Shown piece after piece: positions 15,927 to 24,620 of a stretch of DNA of 64,000 nt (positions within the stretch are counted from its first letter, which is position 1; each line of letters opens with the position of its first letter). The notes below the pieces were generated by a model. That model ran no database searches, was not told where the DNA came from, and saw only the letters and a list, made by a program, of their open reading frames with translations. This DNA is from Streptomyces sp. GSL17-111. Its GTDB lineage: Bacteria > Actinomycetota > Actinomycetes > Streptomycetales > Streptomycetaceae. Both the position numbers and the translations under genes were made by a program. The stretch spans positions 3,032,001 through 3,096,000 of the forward strand of contig NZ_JBAJNS010000001.1 in NCBI RefSeq assembly GCF_037911585.1, given 5' to 3'.

Positions 15927-16556
15927 ATGCCCAGGACCGGTGGCCGCCGCGGTGTCCGCACCGCGGCGGCCACCGCCTGCGCCGCGGCGGGCGGCGTCCT
16001 CATCGCCCTCGGTCTGCCCACCACCGGAGCGGTGCCCCCACCGGAACGGCCACCGACCGCACCCCGGGCGGCGTCCTCGGAGGGCACCGCGCACCCCCTG
16101 CCCCCGGCCCGGCCGCGTCGCCTCCGCGTGCCCGCCCTCGGCCTGGACGTCGTCACCACGCCGGTCGGCCTGGACGACGACGGCTCCGTCGCCCTGCCGG
16201 ACGACCCCGACCACGCGGGCTGGTTCACCCACGGCCCCACGCCGGGGCAGCGGGGCAACGCGGTCCTCGTCGGCCACGTCGACTCCGCGTCCGGACCGGC
16301 CGCCTTCCACGGCCTGAGCGCCGCCCGCCCCGGGGACCGCGTCGTCGTGGACCGCGCGCACGGCCCCGGAGCGGAGTTCACCGTCACCTCGGCCACCGTG
16401 TACGACCGCGAAGCCTTCCCCTCCGACGAGGTCTACGGGCCGAGCACGGAGCCGCGCCTGACCCTCATCACCTGTGCGGGCTGGGACGTCGAACAGCGTG
16501 CCTACCGTGCCAACCTGGTGCTCACCGCCCGCCTGACGCCGGGCACGGACGCGTGA
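15927..16556 (+). CDS. Class F sortase
   Basis: This 209-residue protein has an N-terminal membrane anchor (residues 11-34) and a sortase domain (about 65-205). The catalytic His is in LVGHVDS (H117), the Cys in LITCAGWD (C183) and the Arg in AYRANLVL (R194). The short C terminus and the GHVDS motif are typical of actinobacterial class F enzymes. It would act outside the membrane as a transpeptidase or peptidase on a sorting motif. The upstream CHRD protein is the obvious candidate partner, although it lacks a canonical motif. The ATG at 15927 is 14 bases after the CHRD stop. Confidence 0.9.
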   Translation: MPRTGGRRGVRTAAATACAAAGGVLIALGLPTTGAVPPPERPPTAPRAASSEGTAHPLPPARPRRLRVPALGLDVVTTPVGLDDDGSVALPDDPDHAGWFTHGPTPGQRGNAVLVGHVDSASGPAAFHGLSAARPGDRVVVDRAHGPGAEFTVTSATVYDREAFPSDEVYGPSTEPRLTLITCAGWDVEQRAYRANLVLTARLTPGTDA

Positions 16557-16611
16557 GCCGCTGCCCGGCCCGCGCCGCACCCGTCGGCCGTCGGCCGTCG
16601 CCCCGCCCGCG

Positions 16612-17907
16612 TCAGCCGGCGGACGCCGTCCCCGCCGTCCCGGCCGTCCCGTCGAGGGGCTTGGGCGTGCGGCCGAGTCGGCGGATGGCGGGCACGCAGA
16701 GCATGACGGGGATGCAGACGACGGCCATGACGGAGGAGAAGAGCAGCACCCGGTCGGCGTCGAAGATCTCGGCGCCCGGGCCGGACAGCGCCCGGCCCAG
16801 CGGGATCACCATGATCGACCCGGCCACGTCGTAGGCGTAGACCCGGCTGAGGACGGCCAGCGGGATGTGGGACTGGACGCTCGTGGCCCACATCACGCCC
16901 CAGAAGGCGAAGCCGCACCCGGCCGCCACGCTGGTGAGCGCCGTGGCGGTGAACGACCAACCGAGCGCGGGCGCCAGCGGGTTCAGGGCGAAGAAGAGCA
17001 TGGCGCAGGCCCCCGCGACCAGCGGCCGCCGGGGCCGCACCCGCATGCCGATCAGACCACCGATGATCGTGCCCGCACCGTCGGCCGAGGCGATCCAGCC
17101 GTACCCGCTCGCCCCGTGCTGTTCGGAGATCAGCGCCGCGCCCAGCGGGATCGCCGGACCGAACACGAACAGGCCGTAGACGGCCCAGATGACGATGACC
17201 CCCCACAGCCAGGAGCGCGAACGGAACTCGTGCCATCCGGTGACCAGCCGGCGCCACATCGGGTCGTCGCTCTCGTCCCGGGCGACGCTGAGCCTGCGCA
17301 GCGGCGCCAGGACCAGCCCGCTGAGCGCGTACGCCCCCGCGATCACCGCGAAGGACCCCGCGACGTTCCAGTAGGCCACCAGGAGCCCGGCGAGCCCCGG
17401 CCCGATCAGGGCGCTCATCGCCTCGGAGACCCGCAGCAGCGCGTTCGCCCGCTGGATGTCCTCGGCCACGCGGGGCACCATGCTCGCCAGGCCCGGCTGG
17501 AACATGGCGGTCGCGGCGCCGCTGAGCGCCATCAGGGCCATGATCTGCCACAGCGGCACGTCCCCGCCGAGCAGCAGTGCCGCGAGGACGAGCATGGCCA
17601 CCATCCGCGCCACGTCGGCGCCGACCATCATCACCTGCGGCGTGAACCGGTCGGCCAGCACGCCCCCGAACAGGACGAGCAGCGCGATCGGCGCCATCCA
17701 CGCGGCCAGCGCGTAGCCCACGCCACCGGCCCCGTAGCCCGCCCCGAGCACGGCGGTCGTGAGCGAGACCATCAGCATGCCGTCCGCCAGCAGCGAGGCG
17801 CTGCGGGCGGTGAAGAACAGCCGGAAGCGGCCGGACCGCCACGGGCTCGGCAGCGCCGCCGGCTTCTCCTCCGGCTGCTCGGGCACGAGCACCTCATCGA
17901 CCGTCAT
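16612..17907 (-). CDS. MFS exporter of the carrier-protein gene cluster
   Basis: This 431-residue membrane protein has about twelve helices. It begins after a 25-residue cytoplasmic tail with FRLFFTARSASLLADGMLMVSLTTAVL (in parts), typical of the EntS/MFS_3 group of exporters for siderophores and small peptides. The ATG overlaps the stop of the upstream DUF6271-condensation gene by four bases (ATGA), so it is the last gene of the minus operon and is translationally coupled. It is likely to export the product of this locus. Substrate inferred only from context. Confidence 0.85.
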   Translation of the reverse strand: MTVDEVLVPEQPEEKPAALPSPWRSGRFRLFFTARSASLLADGMLMVSLTTAVLGAGYGAGGVGYALAAWMAPIALLVLFGGVLADRFTPQVMMVGADVARMVAMLVLAALLLGGDVPLWQIMALMALSGAATAMFQPGLASMVPRVAEDIQRANALLRVSEAMSALIGPGLAGLLVAYWNVAGSFAVIAGAYALSGLVLAPLRRLSVARDESDDPMWRRLVTGWHEFRSRSWLWGVIVIWAVYGLFVFGPAIPLGAALISEQHGASGYGWIASADGAGTIIGGLIGMRVRPRRPLVAGACAMLFFALNPLAPALGWSFTATALTSVAAGCGFAFWGVMWATSVQSHIPLAVLSRVYAYDVAGSIMVIPLGRALSGPGAEIFDADRVLLFSSVMAVVCIPVMLCVPAIRRLGRTPKPLDGTAGTAGTASAG

Positions 17908-20900
17908 GCCGCACCTGCCGTTTCCTGCCGTGCCTGCCCTACCTGCCGAACCTGCCGCTTCCTGCCGTCGCCTTCCGCGAGGACGCGCTGCGCGGTCCAC
18001 GTGCTCCCCGGTCCGCCGTCCGGCGGGGGGTCCTGAACGATCACGTACCGGTGCGGGGCCAGCAGCCCCGGCCGCCCGGGGAGGACGTCCCGCAGTGCGG
18101 CGTGCGCCCGCTCGGGCGTGAGCGGGTCGCCACCGGCGGCGACGTACGCCGTCAGACGCGGCCCCGCGCCCCCGTCCGGGGCCTCGTCGACGGTGACGTG
18201 GACGGGGCGGCCGTCCAGCGCCCGGCCCAGGGCGTCCGCCACGGCGGGCGGCGAGACCCAGCACCCGTCCACGCGTCGCCACTCAGGGCCGCGTTCGGCC
18301 GGGCGGACGCCCGTCACCGCGCCGAGCGCGCTCAGTGGCACGTCCTCCTCGGCGACCGCCTCCAGCAGCCGGACCAGTCCGGTGAGGAAGCCCTCCGCCT
18401 CCGCGCGCGGGAACAGCGCGGGGTCCGCCCACAGGCTCAGGTGGAGCAGGGGCGTCGTCGCGTGGGCGAAGGCCAGGGCACGGGTGGGCAGCGCCTGGCC
18501 GGGGCCCCGGCACAGCTCGAGTTCCGGTCCCGGTCCCGGTTCCGGCGGGTCGGCGTCCTGCGCGGCCGGGGCCAGCGCGCTCACGTCGTTGAACACGACG
18601 TCCCGCGCGAAGTGGCTGCCGCGCTCGTCGGTGACCCTCTCGACCATCTCCCACAGGCGCAGCGCGTCGAACCGGCTGTGCCGGTAGGCGTCGAGCACAC
18701 CGCCGAACGCGGTGCGCAGCAGGGCGTCGAAGGACGGCACCCGGACGTCGAGGTGGAGCAGCGCGTCCTGCGACACGGTGGTGACGGCCCGGGTGAGCCG
18801 GCGCGTGAACCGGTTCGACGTCGGGAGGGCGATGACGCAGGCCGGCTGCCCGGCGCGGTGGGCGAGCAGCGCGCACCAGGCCGTCAGCAGCACGGTGGAC
18901 GGCGCGTTGCCGGTGCGCGTCGCTGCGCGCGCGAGCGCCCGCGCGCCCCGCCGGGAGCGGAGCGTGAGCTGCGGCTGCCGTCCCTCCGGTGGGACGGCGT
19001 GCGGCTCCGCGAACATCGCCTGCGGTCCCGTGCGCAGGATGCGCTCCCAGTACCGCAGCGACGCCTCGGACTTCCGCACCCCGGCCGGGCTCGCCTCCTC
19101 GGCGGCGAGCTCCAACGGGGTGACGGCCGTCAGCGGCGGGAGCTCCGTCCCGGCGAGCAGGGTGCGCCACTCGTCGTGCAGGACGGCGAGGGCCCCCGCG
19201 TCGGTGGCGGCGTGGCTGGCCGCGAGCGCGACGAAGGCGGGCGTCCCGCGCCGGGTGAGCACGGAGATGCGGAGGGGGAACTCCTCGGCCAGACCGAAGC
19301 GTCGGACGCGGTCGCGGTCGGCCACCGCCTCGGCGTACCGCTCGGCCTCGGAGTACCGCTCGGCGTCGGGTGGTGGCTCCGCCTGGTCGACGACGGTGAC
19401 GGTGAACCGCCCCGCCGCTGCGACGACCTGCTCGCGCGGTGCGGCGTCCGGCCCGTGCGGGAAGGTGGTGCGCAGCGCCTCGTGCCGCTCGACCAGCGCC
19501 CGGAAGGCGTCGATCACCGCCTGCGTCCCCACGCCCTCCGGCACGGGCCACACGGCGTGGATGTTGATGTACGCGGGGTCGTCCCGCAGCATGCAGCGGA
19601 TCATGTTGGCCTGCCCCAGGGTGAGCGGGCCGCGCCGCTCCGCACCGCCCGCGTAGGCGACGGTGACGGCGCGGGTGCTGCGCGCCGGGGTGCCGATGGC
19701 GTCCGCCGGGGCGTCCTCGGCGGCCCGCACGAGGGGCCCCCAGACGTCGATCAGCGCGGCGAAGTCCGCCAGGTCCCGTTCGGCCTCGGCCAGCAGCCGC
19801 TCGCCCTGCGCGGCCAGCACGTCCGCGACCGTCGCGTAGCGGCCCCCGAGTCTGCGGTAGGCGCGGTCCACGACCGCCAGCCGCTCGGCGTTCTCCGTCC
19901 GGCCCGCCCCGGCACCGTCCCGGACGAGCGCGGCCACGGCCGACGGGCGCAGCAGCCCCGCGTCGTCGAGCAGCGCGTCACCGGCCTTCGCCGTCGCGGC
20001 CTGGACGGCGTGGTGACCGCCCTTGGACAGCAGGAACTTCACGAACCGCCGCTGGTAGGCCAGGAACCCGGCGTCGGTACGGCGCTCGCCGGTGATGTGG
20101 TTGACGATGTGGCGGTTGTGCAGCACACCGGGCAGCCGTGCGTCGTGGACGAGCTGGATCAGGAAGTAGTCGCTGCCGATGGTGTCGGTGGCGGGCGGCA
20201 GCGGGACGCGTCCGTACACCGCGTGGTCGAACGCGATGTTGCACATGTCCACCCGCGTCGGGCTCACCCGGGTGAGCGTCGTACGGTCGCCGGTGAACGG
20301 ACCGTCCCCGGAGCTGCGGAAGGCCTCCTTGATCGCGTTCGCCCGCCACGGCGGCGGGCAGTCGGCGGGGATCGACAGCCCGACGACCTCCTCGTACACC
20401 GCCGGGTCGAGCCGGTGCATCTCCGCGAGGTCCACCGACATCTCGCCCACGAAGGAGCCGCCGACCATCGCCACCCGCCGGTCCGCGCACGCGGGGTCCA
20501 GCCGGGTGCGGGACGCCCGCCCCGCGACGTCGGCGGCGCGCCGGCCGAGGAACTCCAGCTCCGCGTGGACGGGGAAGACCGGCTCGCCGTCCCGCGTCTG
20601 GTAGCCGCTGTCGGAGTCGCGGCGGTGCACCGACGTGCAGCCGAGCGCCGCCGCGAAGAGGAACGCGCGGTTGGTGCAGGCGCCGTAGGACAGCTCCGAC
20701 GGCAGCATCAGGGCGAGCACCCGCTCCGGTTCGGCGACCCCGGAGCGGGCGATCACCGCGCGCAGGAAGGCGCGCTGCCCGGACTCGTCGAGGTGGTGCA
20801 CGGTGACGCCGGGCGCCGGAGGCAGGGCCGAGACGGCCGCGCGGTGCTCGGCGCGGGCCGGGGCGTCGGCGGAGTCCAGGACGAGCAGGCACACCTCGAC

Positions 20901-20999
20901 GCCGAAGTGCCGGGCCGCGTAGGCCGCTTCGGCGCCCACCGCCGTCAGGGCGTCGGCGCAGGGGCGGTTGGTGGGGAGGGTCAGGCAGATCCGGCGCAC
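17904..20999 (-). CDS. DUF6271 (glycosyltransferase-like) fused to NRPS-type condensation domain
   Basis: This 1031-residue protein has three parts. Residues 1-430 match the DUF6271 type: MRRICLTLPTNR start, then GACTNRAFLFAAALGCTSVH and RRDSDSGYQ, which look like a GT-A nucleotide-sugar fold with a DxD-like acidic motif. Residues 455-880 form a condensation domain: entry motif PLTLGQANMIR, then the HHxxxDG site as SHAATDA with catalytic His 596 and Asp 600 kept but first His and Gly changed, and the SNRF latch motif. Residues 900-1000 resemble the small C-terminal lid of adenylation domains (AHAALRDVLPG...APHRYVIV). Such a fusion could condense or release a carrier-bound amino acid. It overlaps the PhyH gene by 19 bases. 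Confidence 0.75.
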   Translation of the reverse strand: MRRICLTLPTNRPCADALTAVGAEAAYAARHFGVEVCLLVLDSADAPARAEHRAAVSALPPAPGVTVHHLDESGQRAFLRAVIARSGVAEPERVLALMLPSELSYGACTNRAFLFAAALGCTSVHRRDSDSGYQTRDGEPVFPVHAELEFLGRRAADVAGRASRTRLDPACADRRVAMVGGSFVGEMSVDLAEMHRLDPAVYEEVVGLSIPADCPPPWRANAIKEAFRSSGDGPFTGDRTTLTRVSPTRVDMCNIAFDHAVYGRVPLPPATDTIGSDYFLIQLVHDARLPGVLHNRHIVNHITGERRTDAGFLAYQRRFVKFLLSKGGHHAVQAATAKAGDALLDDAGLLRPSAVAALVRDGAGAGRTENAERLAVVDRAYRRLGGRYATVADVLAAQGERLLAEAERDLADFAALIDVWGPLVRAAEDAPADAIGTPARSTRAVTVAYAGGAERRGPLTLGQANMIRCMLRDDPAYINIHAVWPVPEGVGTQAVIDAFRALVERHEALRTTFPHGPDAAPREQVVAAAGRFTVTVVDQAEPPPDAERYSEAERYAEAVADRDRVRRFGLAEEFPLRISVLTRRGTPAFVALAASHAATDAGALAVLHDEWRTLLAGTELPPLTAVTPLELAAEEASPAGVRKSEASLRYWERILRTGPQAMFAEPHAVPPEGRQPQLTLRSRRGARALARAATRTGNAPSTVLLTAWCALLAHRAGQPACVIALPTSNRFTRRLTRAVTTVSQDALLHLDVRVPSFDALLRTAFGGVLDAYRHSRFDALRLWEMVERVTDERGSHFARDVVFNDVSALAPAAQDADPPEPGPGPELELCRGPGQALPTRALAFAHATTPLLHLSLWADPALFPRAEAEGFLTGLVRLLEAVAEEDVPLSALGAVTGVRPAERGPEWRRVDGCWVSPPAVADALGRALDGRPVHVTVDEAPDGGAGPRLTAYVAAGGDPLTPERAHAALRDVLPGRPGLLAPHRYVIVQDPPPDGGPGSTWTAQRVLAEGDGRKRQVRQVGQARQETAGAA

Positions 21000-22099
21000 G
21001 CGGCGTCTCCGCTCGTCGCCGGGACGCCGGTGGGCCGCGGAGCCGTCGCTGCGTCGCCGTCCGCGTCGTGCCAGGAGGTCAGGCCCAGCAGCTTCGAGCC
21101 GAGCGCGTCGAGCGTCGCGGTCTCGTACCGCTGCGCCTCGGGCCGGACCGGGTCACCGACCAGCGTCCGGTTCCAGCGGGGCGTCCGCAGGTGCCGCCAG
21201 GACTCGACGCGGGACGTGCGCAGCGTCCGGTGCTCCTCCAGCGCGGGCATCATCGCGAGGTACTGGACGGCGCGCACCCCGTCCCGCGAGGCGTTGCGGG
21301 CCACGCCGTGGGCCAGCAGGCCGTTCCAGATCAGCAGGTCGCCGGGGTGCAGCTCGGGCCGGAAGACCGGGAACTCCTCCCGGTCCACGGCGGGCCGCAG
21401 CGGATCGCGGTCGGCGGGCTGGCCCACCTTCCACTCCTCGAACCGCCGGAAGAGGTCCGGGCAGCACTGGAAGCCGCCCGTCTCCGGCCGGGTGTCGTTG
21501 AGCGCGATGATGCCCTGCACGCGCTGCGGCGGGACGCCGAGCGTGGTGTCGATGTCCCAGTGCAGCTCGATGTCGAAGCCCTGCTCCGTGGGCTCGATCA
21601 GGGCGCGGTCCCGGTTGCCGGTGTTGGGCGGGTTGAGGTTGAGCCGGTCGAGGGTGACCCACAGCTCCTCGCAGTCCCAGACGTCCACGAAGGCGTCGTA
21701 CACCCGCTGCGTCTGGCGGCTGTCCCACAGGAGCTGGTGGTGGTAGGCCTCGACGAAGCCGTAGATGTGCAACTGGCGGTCCAGCTCGGAGCGGAACGGC
21801 CGGTCCTCGTGCCAGGTGTCCGGACGCTCGGGGTCCAGGCCGGAGAAGTCCCAGGTGAAGTCCAGCAGACGGCGCGCCGCAGCGGCCGGTATCGCCTCCC
21901 GCACGATGACGTACCCGTAGGTCTGCCAGTGGGTGAAGTCCTCCTCGGACAGCACCCGCAGCGGCCGGGTCTTGCGCAGCTCCCGCAGCGTGGTCTGCGC
22001 GAGGTAGCTCTCCCCGTCCGCGCTGAAGTACGGGGTGTCCGAGGCGGCTCGGTGGAGGAACGGACGCCGGGGGCGGCGGGGTGGAGCGGATGTCGTCAT
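20981..22099 (-). CDS. Phytanoyl-CoA dioxygenase (PhyH)-family Fe(II)/2-oxoglutarate oxygenase
   Basis: This 372-residue protein has the facial triad HWD at H180/D182 (in ELHWDID) and the distal His at H264 (LLAHGVARN), followed by conserved Arg residues for 2-oxoglutarate. PhyH enzymes in natural product pathways hydroxylate free or carrier-tethered amino acids. It is the first gene of the minus operon. The start is ATG with GGAGGG seven bases upstream; a longer frame begins in the operator region and is rejected. dre-like operators lie just upstream. Together with the carrier protein it probably acts on a tethered aminoacyl substrate. Confidence 0.88.
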   Translation of the reverse strand: MTTSAPPRRPRRPFLHRAASDTPYFSADGESYLAQTTLRELRKTRPLRVLSEEDFTHWQTYGYVIVREAIPAAAARRLLDFTWDFSGLDPERPDTWHEDRPFRSELDRQLHIYGFVEAYHHQLLWDSRQTQRVYDAFVDVWDCEELWVTLDRLNLNPPNTGNRDRALIEPTEQGFDIELHWDIDTTLGVPPQRVQGIIALNDTRPETGGFQCCPDLFRRFEEWKVGQPADRDPLRPAVDREEFPVFRPELHPGDLLIWNGLLAHGVARNASRDGVRAVQYLAMMPALEEHRTLRTSRVESWRHLRTPRWNRTLVGDPVRPEAQRYETATLDALGSKLLGLTSWHDADGDAATAPRPTGVPATSGDAACAGSA

Positions 22100-22130
22100 G
22101 CGGAACCCTCCAAGCGGATGCCTCAGCACA

Positions 22131-22146
22131 ATTGGTCCAGACCATA
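22131..22146. promoter_or_regulatory. dre-like operator 1 (DasR/HutC type)
   Basis: ATTGGTCCAGACCATA contains the perfect dyad TGGTC-CA-GACCA. It matches the DasR-responsive element A(C/T)TGGTCTAGACCA(G/C)T, recalled from the literature, at nearly all positions. It lies about 30 bases upstream of the PhyH start. Confidence 0.7.
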
Positions 22147-22223
22147 GCCCGTGTCAAGTGCCGTTCGGTGACGACCGGATGAACCCGTACGCCCCTTCCG
22201 TTCGTGCCGGGCCTCGGGCGCAA

Positions 22224-22239
22224 ATTGGTCTGGTCCATT
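22224..22239. promoter_or_regulatory. dre-like operator 2
   Basis: ATTGGTCTGGTCCATT is a weaker match to the dre consensus and overlaps the next site by two bases. It lies about 95 bases upstream of the ligase gene. Confidence 0.55.
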
Positions 22240-22253
22240 TGGTCTAGACAAGA
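22238..22253. promoter_or_regulatory. dre-like operator 3
   Basis: TTTGGTCTAGACAAGA keeps the full TGGTCTAGAC core of the DasR-responsive element. With sites 1 and 2 it brackets the divergent promoter region, which fits repression of both operons by one GntR/HutC-family protein. Confidence 0.6.
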
Positions 22254-22334
22254 GGACGGGCCGCTGACTAGTCTCCGAAACGTCGCGGTACGCCTCCTCC
22301 TGCCCACCCGGCCGACGCCCTCGGGAGCGGTTCC

Positions 22335-23192
22335 ATGAGCACCCCCAGCACCACGGACGCACCCGTCCCCGGCCTGCGGAGCCCCGGCGCGGGCCTGGTC
22401 ACCCTGGACCCGGTCCACACCGCCCTGTTGCGCGGCCTCGACGACCTCCTCACCGGCCTCGCCACCCGGCTCGCCGCCCCCGAGGTGCTCGGCCCCCCGC
22501 TGCTCCCCGCCGAGGGCCTCACCCGGCTCGACTACTTCCGCAACTTCCCCCACCTCGGCGTCTCCGCAGGCCGCTTCCACCCCGAAGCCCTCGACGGCAT
22601 GGCCGCCGGCGAGCCCCCGACGGAGCTGCCGCTGCGGCCCAGCGGATACCTGCTGCCGTCCGCCACCTGCTACGGGCTGCTGCTCTCCCTGGAAGGCGCG
22701 GACGTCGGCGCGGACGGGACGCGGCTCTCGGCGTCCGGACGGTGCTTCCGCAACGAGACCCACTACGACGGGCTCCGCCGCCTGTGGGGCTTCCACATGC
22801 GCGAGGTGCTGTACCTCGGCACCCGCGAGGGCGCGGCCGAACACCTGGAACAGGGAGCGGAGTTCATCGGCGAACTCGCCGAGCGTCTCGGCCTGTCCCT
22901 CACCCGGGCCGCCGCCGACGACCCCTTCTACGACCGGGGCGGCTCCCGCGCCCGGCTGATGGCCCTGGACCCGGTCAAGCACGAGTTCAGCGCCCCGGAC
23001 GGGACCGCCATCGCCTCCGTCAACCGGCACCGCAACTTCTTCGGCGAGCGCCTGGACATCAGCGCGGGCCCGGCGGGCCCCGCCCACAGCGCGTGCGTCG
23101 CCTTCGGCGTCGAGCGCTGGGTCCACGCCATGATCCTCGCCCACGGCACCCCCGAGCGGGCCCGCGACCGGCTGCGCGACGCCCTGCCCTGA
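22335..23192 (+). CDS. Amino acid:[carrier protein] ligase (class II seryl-tRNA synthetase-like)
   Basis: This 285-residue protein keeps the class II aminoacyl-tRNA synthetase catalytic core but has no tRNA-binding arm. Motif 2 is visible in GRCFRNETHYDGLRRLWGF with the following FHMREVLYLGT, and motif 3 in ACVAFGVERWVHAMI. This is the layout of the Bradyrhizobium-type enzymes that adenylate a small amino acid and load it on a carrier protein. It is the first gene of the plus operon, followed directly by a carrier protein, the expected partner. Start: ATG with GGAGCGG upstream. Which amino acid is loaded cannot be read from the sequence. Confidence 0.88.
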   Translation: MSTPSTTDAPVPGLRSPGAGLVTLDPVHTALLRGLDDLLTGLATRLAAPEVLGPPLLPAEGLTRLDYFRNFPHLGVSAGRFHPEALDGMAAGEPPTELPLRPSGYLLPSATCYGLLLSLEGADVGADGTRLSASGRCFRNETHYDGLRRLWGFHMREVLYLGTREGAAEHLEQGAEFIGELAERLGLSLTRAAADDPFYDRGGSRARLMALDPVKHEFSAPDGTAIASVNRHRNFFGERLDISAGPAGPAHSACVAFGVERWVHAMILAHGTPERARDRLRDALP

Positions 23193-23266
23193 GCCCTTCT
23201 CCCGCCCCGAAGCCCCCGAAATCCCGCCCCCGAAGACCCGGCACCGACAAGGAGCGGCACGGCACC

Positions 23267-23509
23267 ATGGAACGCATCACCGCGTGGCTGTACGAGCGCA
23301 ACCCCGGCCTCGACGGCCCCATCGCCCCCGACGAGGACCTCATCGAGGCCCGCCTCATCGACTCCATGGACTTCCTGGAATTCATCGACCTGCTGGAGTC
23401 CCTCTCCGGCCGGACCATCGACCTCCAGACGATCACCATCGACGACTTCCGCACCCTGGACCGCATCCGGGAGCGCTTCCTGGGTGCCTCCGAGGCGGCG
23501 ACGGCGTAG
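23267..23509 (+). CDS. Aminoacyl carrier protein
   Basis: This 80-residue acidic four-helix protein has the phosphopantetheine attachment motif LIDSMDFLEFIDLLE, with S33 as the modified serine. The Met-Asp after Ser resembles stand-alone carriers that pair with synthetase-like ligases, rather than NRPS or fatty acid carriers (DSL). The RBS is AAGGAGCGG, and the gene lies 74 bases after the ligase and 10 bases before the PPTase. It should carry the amino acid loaded by the ligase for oxidation and condensation. Confidence 0.9.
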   Translation: MERITAWLYERNPGLDGPIAPDEDLIEARLIDSMDFLEFIDLLESLSGRTIDLQTITIDDFRTLDRIRERFLGASEAATA

Positions 23510-23519
23510 CGCTCCGGCC

Positions 23520-24176
23520 ATGACCGCCACCCCGTCGCCGGCCCTCGCAGGCGGCCCCGGCGACCCCGGTGGCTCCGGCACCCCCGTTGGCTCCGGCACG
23601 GTGGCCGTCGTGGCGACCACGGCCGAGGTCCTGGCCCACCCGGCGGCCGACGCGGGCCTGCTCACCCCCGAGGAGCAGGCCCGCCTGGCCCGCGTCCGGC
23701 TGCCCCGCCGCCGCGACGACGTCATGGCGGCACGCCTGCTGCTGCGCCTGTGCGCCGCCCACGTCACCGGCCGGCCCCCGCACGAGCTGAGCCCGTCCCA
23801 GCACTGCCCCACCTGCGGACGCGACGGCCACGGCCGCCCGTACCTGCCCGGCCACCCGGGCCTCGGCGTCAGCCTGAGCCACGCCGACGGGCTGGTCGCG
23901 GCAGCCGTCGGACCGGGCCCGGTCGGCATCGACGTCGAGCCCTCGACCCGCCGCCCAGGCCCCCTGCGGATGCTCGCCCGCGTCCTCCCCGCCGCCGACC
24001 TCCGCGCCGCCACCGCCCACCCCGACCCCGGACCGGAACTCCTGCGCCTCTGGGTCCGCCGGGAGGCCCGGCTCAAGGCGGGCCGCGACGACCTCCCCCT
24101 CCTGGAGTGGACCGACCCCCACCGCACCGCCACCGTGGCCGTGGCCGGTACCAGTCCCCTCTCCACGCCCCTGTGA
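23520..24176 (+). CDS. 4'-Phosphopantetheinyl transferase (Sfp type)
   Basis: This 218-residue enzyme has the PPTase core: VSLSHADGLVAAAV (117-130), the Mg-binding GIDVE (D138, E140) and WVRREARLKAG (178-188), the place of the WxxKEA motif. There Lys is replaced by Arg-Arg, a tolerated variation. A Cys-His cluster (QHCPTCGRDGHGRPY) precedes the core, as in many streptomycete Sfp enzymes. It would convert the adjacent apo carrier protein to its holo form. It ends the plus operon. The C terminus (TSPLSTPL) is rather short. Confidence 0.88.
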   Translation: MTATPSPALAGGPGDPGGSGTPVGSGTVAVVATTAEVLAHPAADAGLLTPEEQARLARVRLPRRRDDVMAARLLLRLCAAHVTGRPPHELSPSQHCPTCGRDGHGRPYLPGHPGLGVSLSHADGLVAAAVGPGPVGIDVEPSTRRPGPLRMLARVLPAADLRAATAHPDPGPELLRLWVRREARLKAGRDDLPLLEWTDPHRTATVAVAGTSPLSTPL

Positions 24177-24189
24177 CCGGCGGGCCGCA

Positions 24190-24359
24190 GGGCCGCCGAA
24201 CAGCAGGGCCGCCGAACCGGACCGTCGACGCAGTGGTTGTCGAACCGCTCGGCGGGCTCGGCGCCCTCCTTGAGGTCCTGCCACTCCGCCGATCACGAAG
24301 AAGACGGACAGGTCGGCACGCCGCACGACGACGGTCGGCGCCTTCCTCACGGCGTTCAT
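24190..24359 (-). pseudogene. Possible frameshifted small gene remnant
   Basis: On the minus strand an ATG at 24359 with CGGAGG upstream opens MNAVRKAPTVVVRRADLSVFFV with strong third-position GC. The coding signature then continues in another frame as AEWQDLKEGAEPAERFDN and HCVDGPV. A one-base shift near 24290 would join them. No family recognised. It lies in the 444-base gap between the PPTase and the adhesin gene; the rest of that gap (24360-24620) is unusually AT-rich and probably holds the adhesin promoter. Confidence 0.3.
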
Positions 24360-24620
24360 GGTGACCTCCGGTGCGCTCACCCCGGCCGTGCGGGTGAACA
24401 CGGCGCTGAACGAGTGACACCGGAACAGCCCTCAAAGGCGTGCCACGCACAAATTAAGCATATGATCTTTAATCAGTATTCAAAAAGGAACCGCAACTTG
24501 CCCTGCTAATTCGGGTTTATAGGGTATTTGGTGCGTAATGTGATGGTGACCACATGAGGGCTTCCGGGAAACCGTGAACGGCTCGGGAGTCGACGCCTCG
24601 CACAGAAAAACCGGTTCCTG

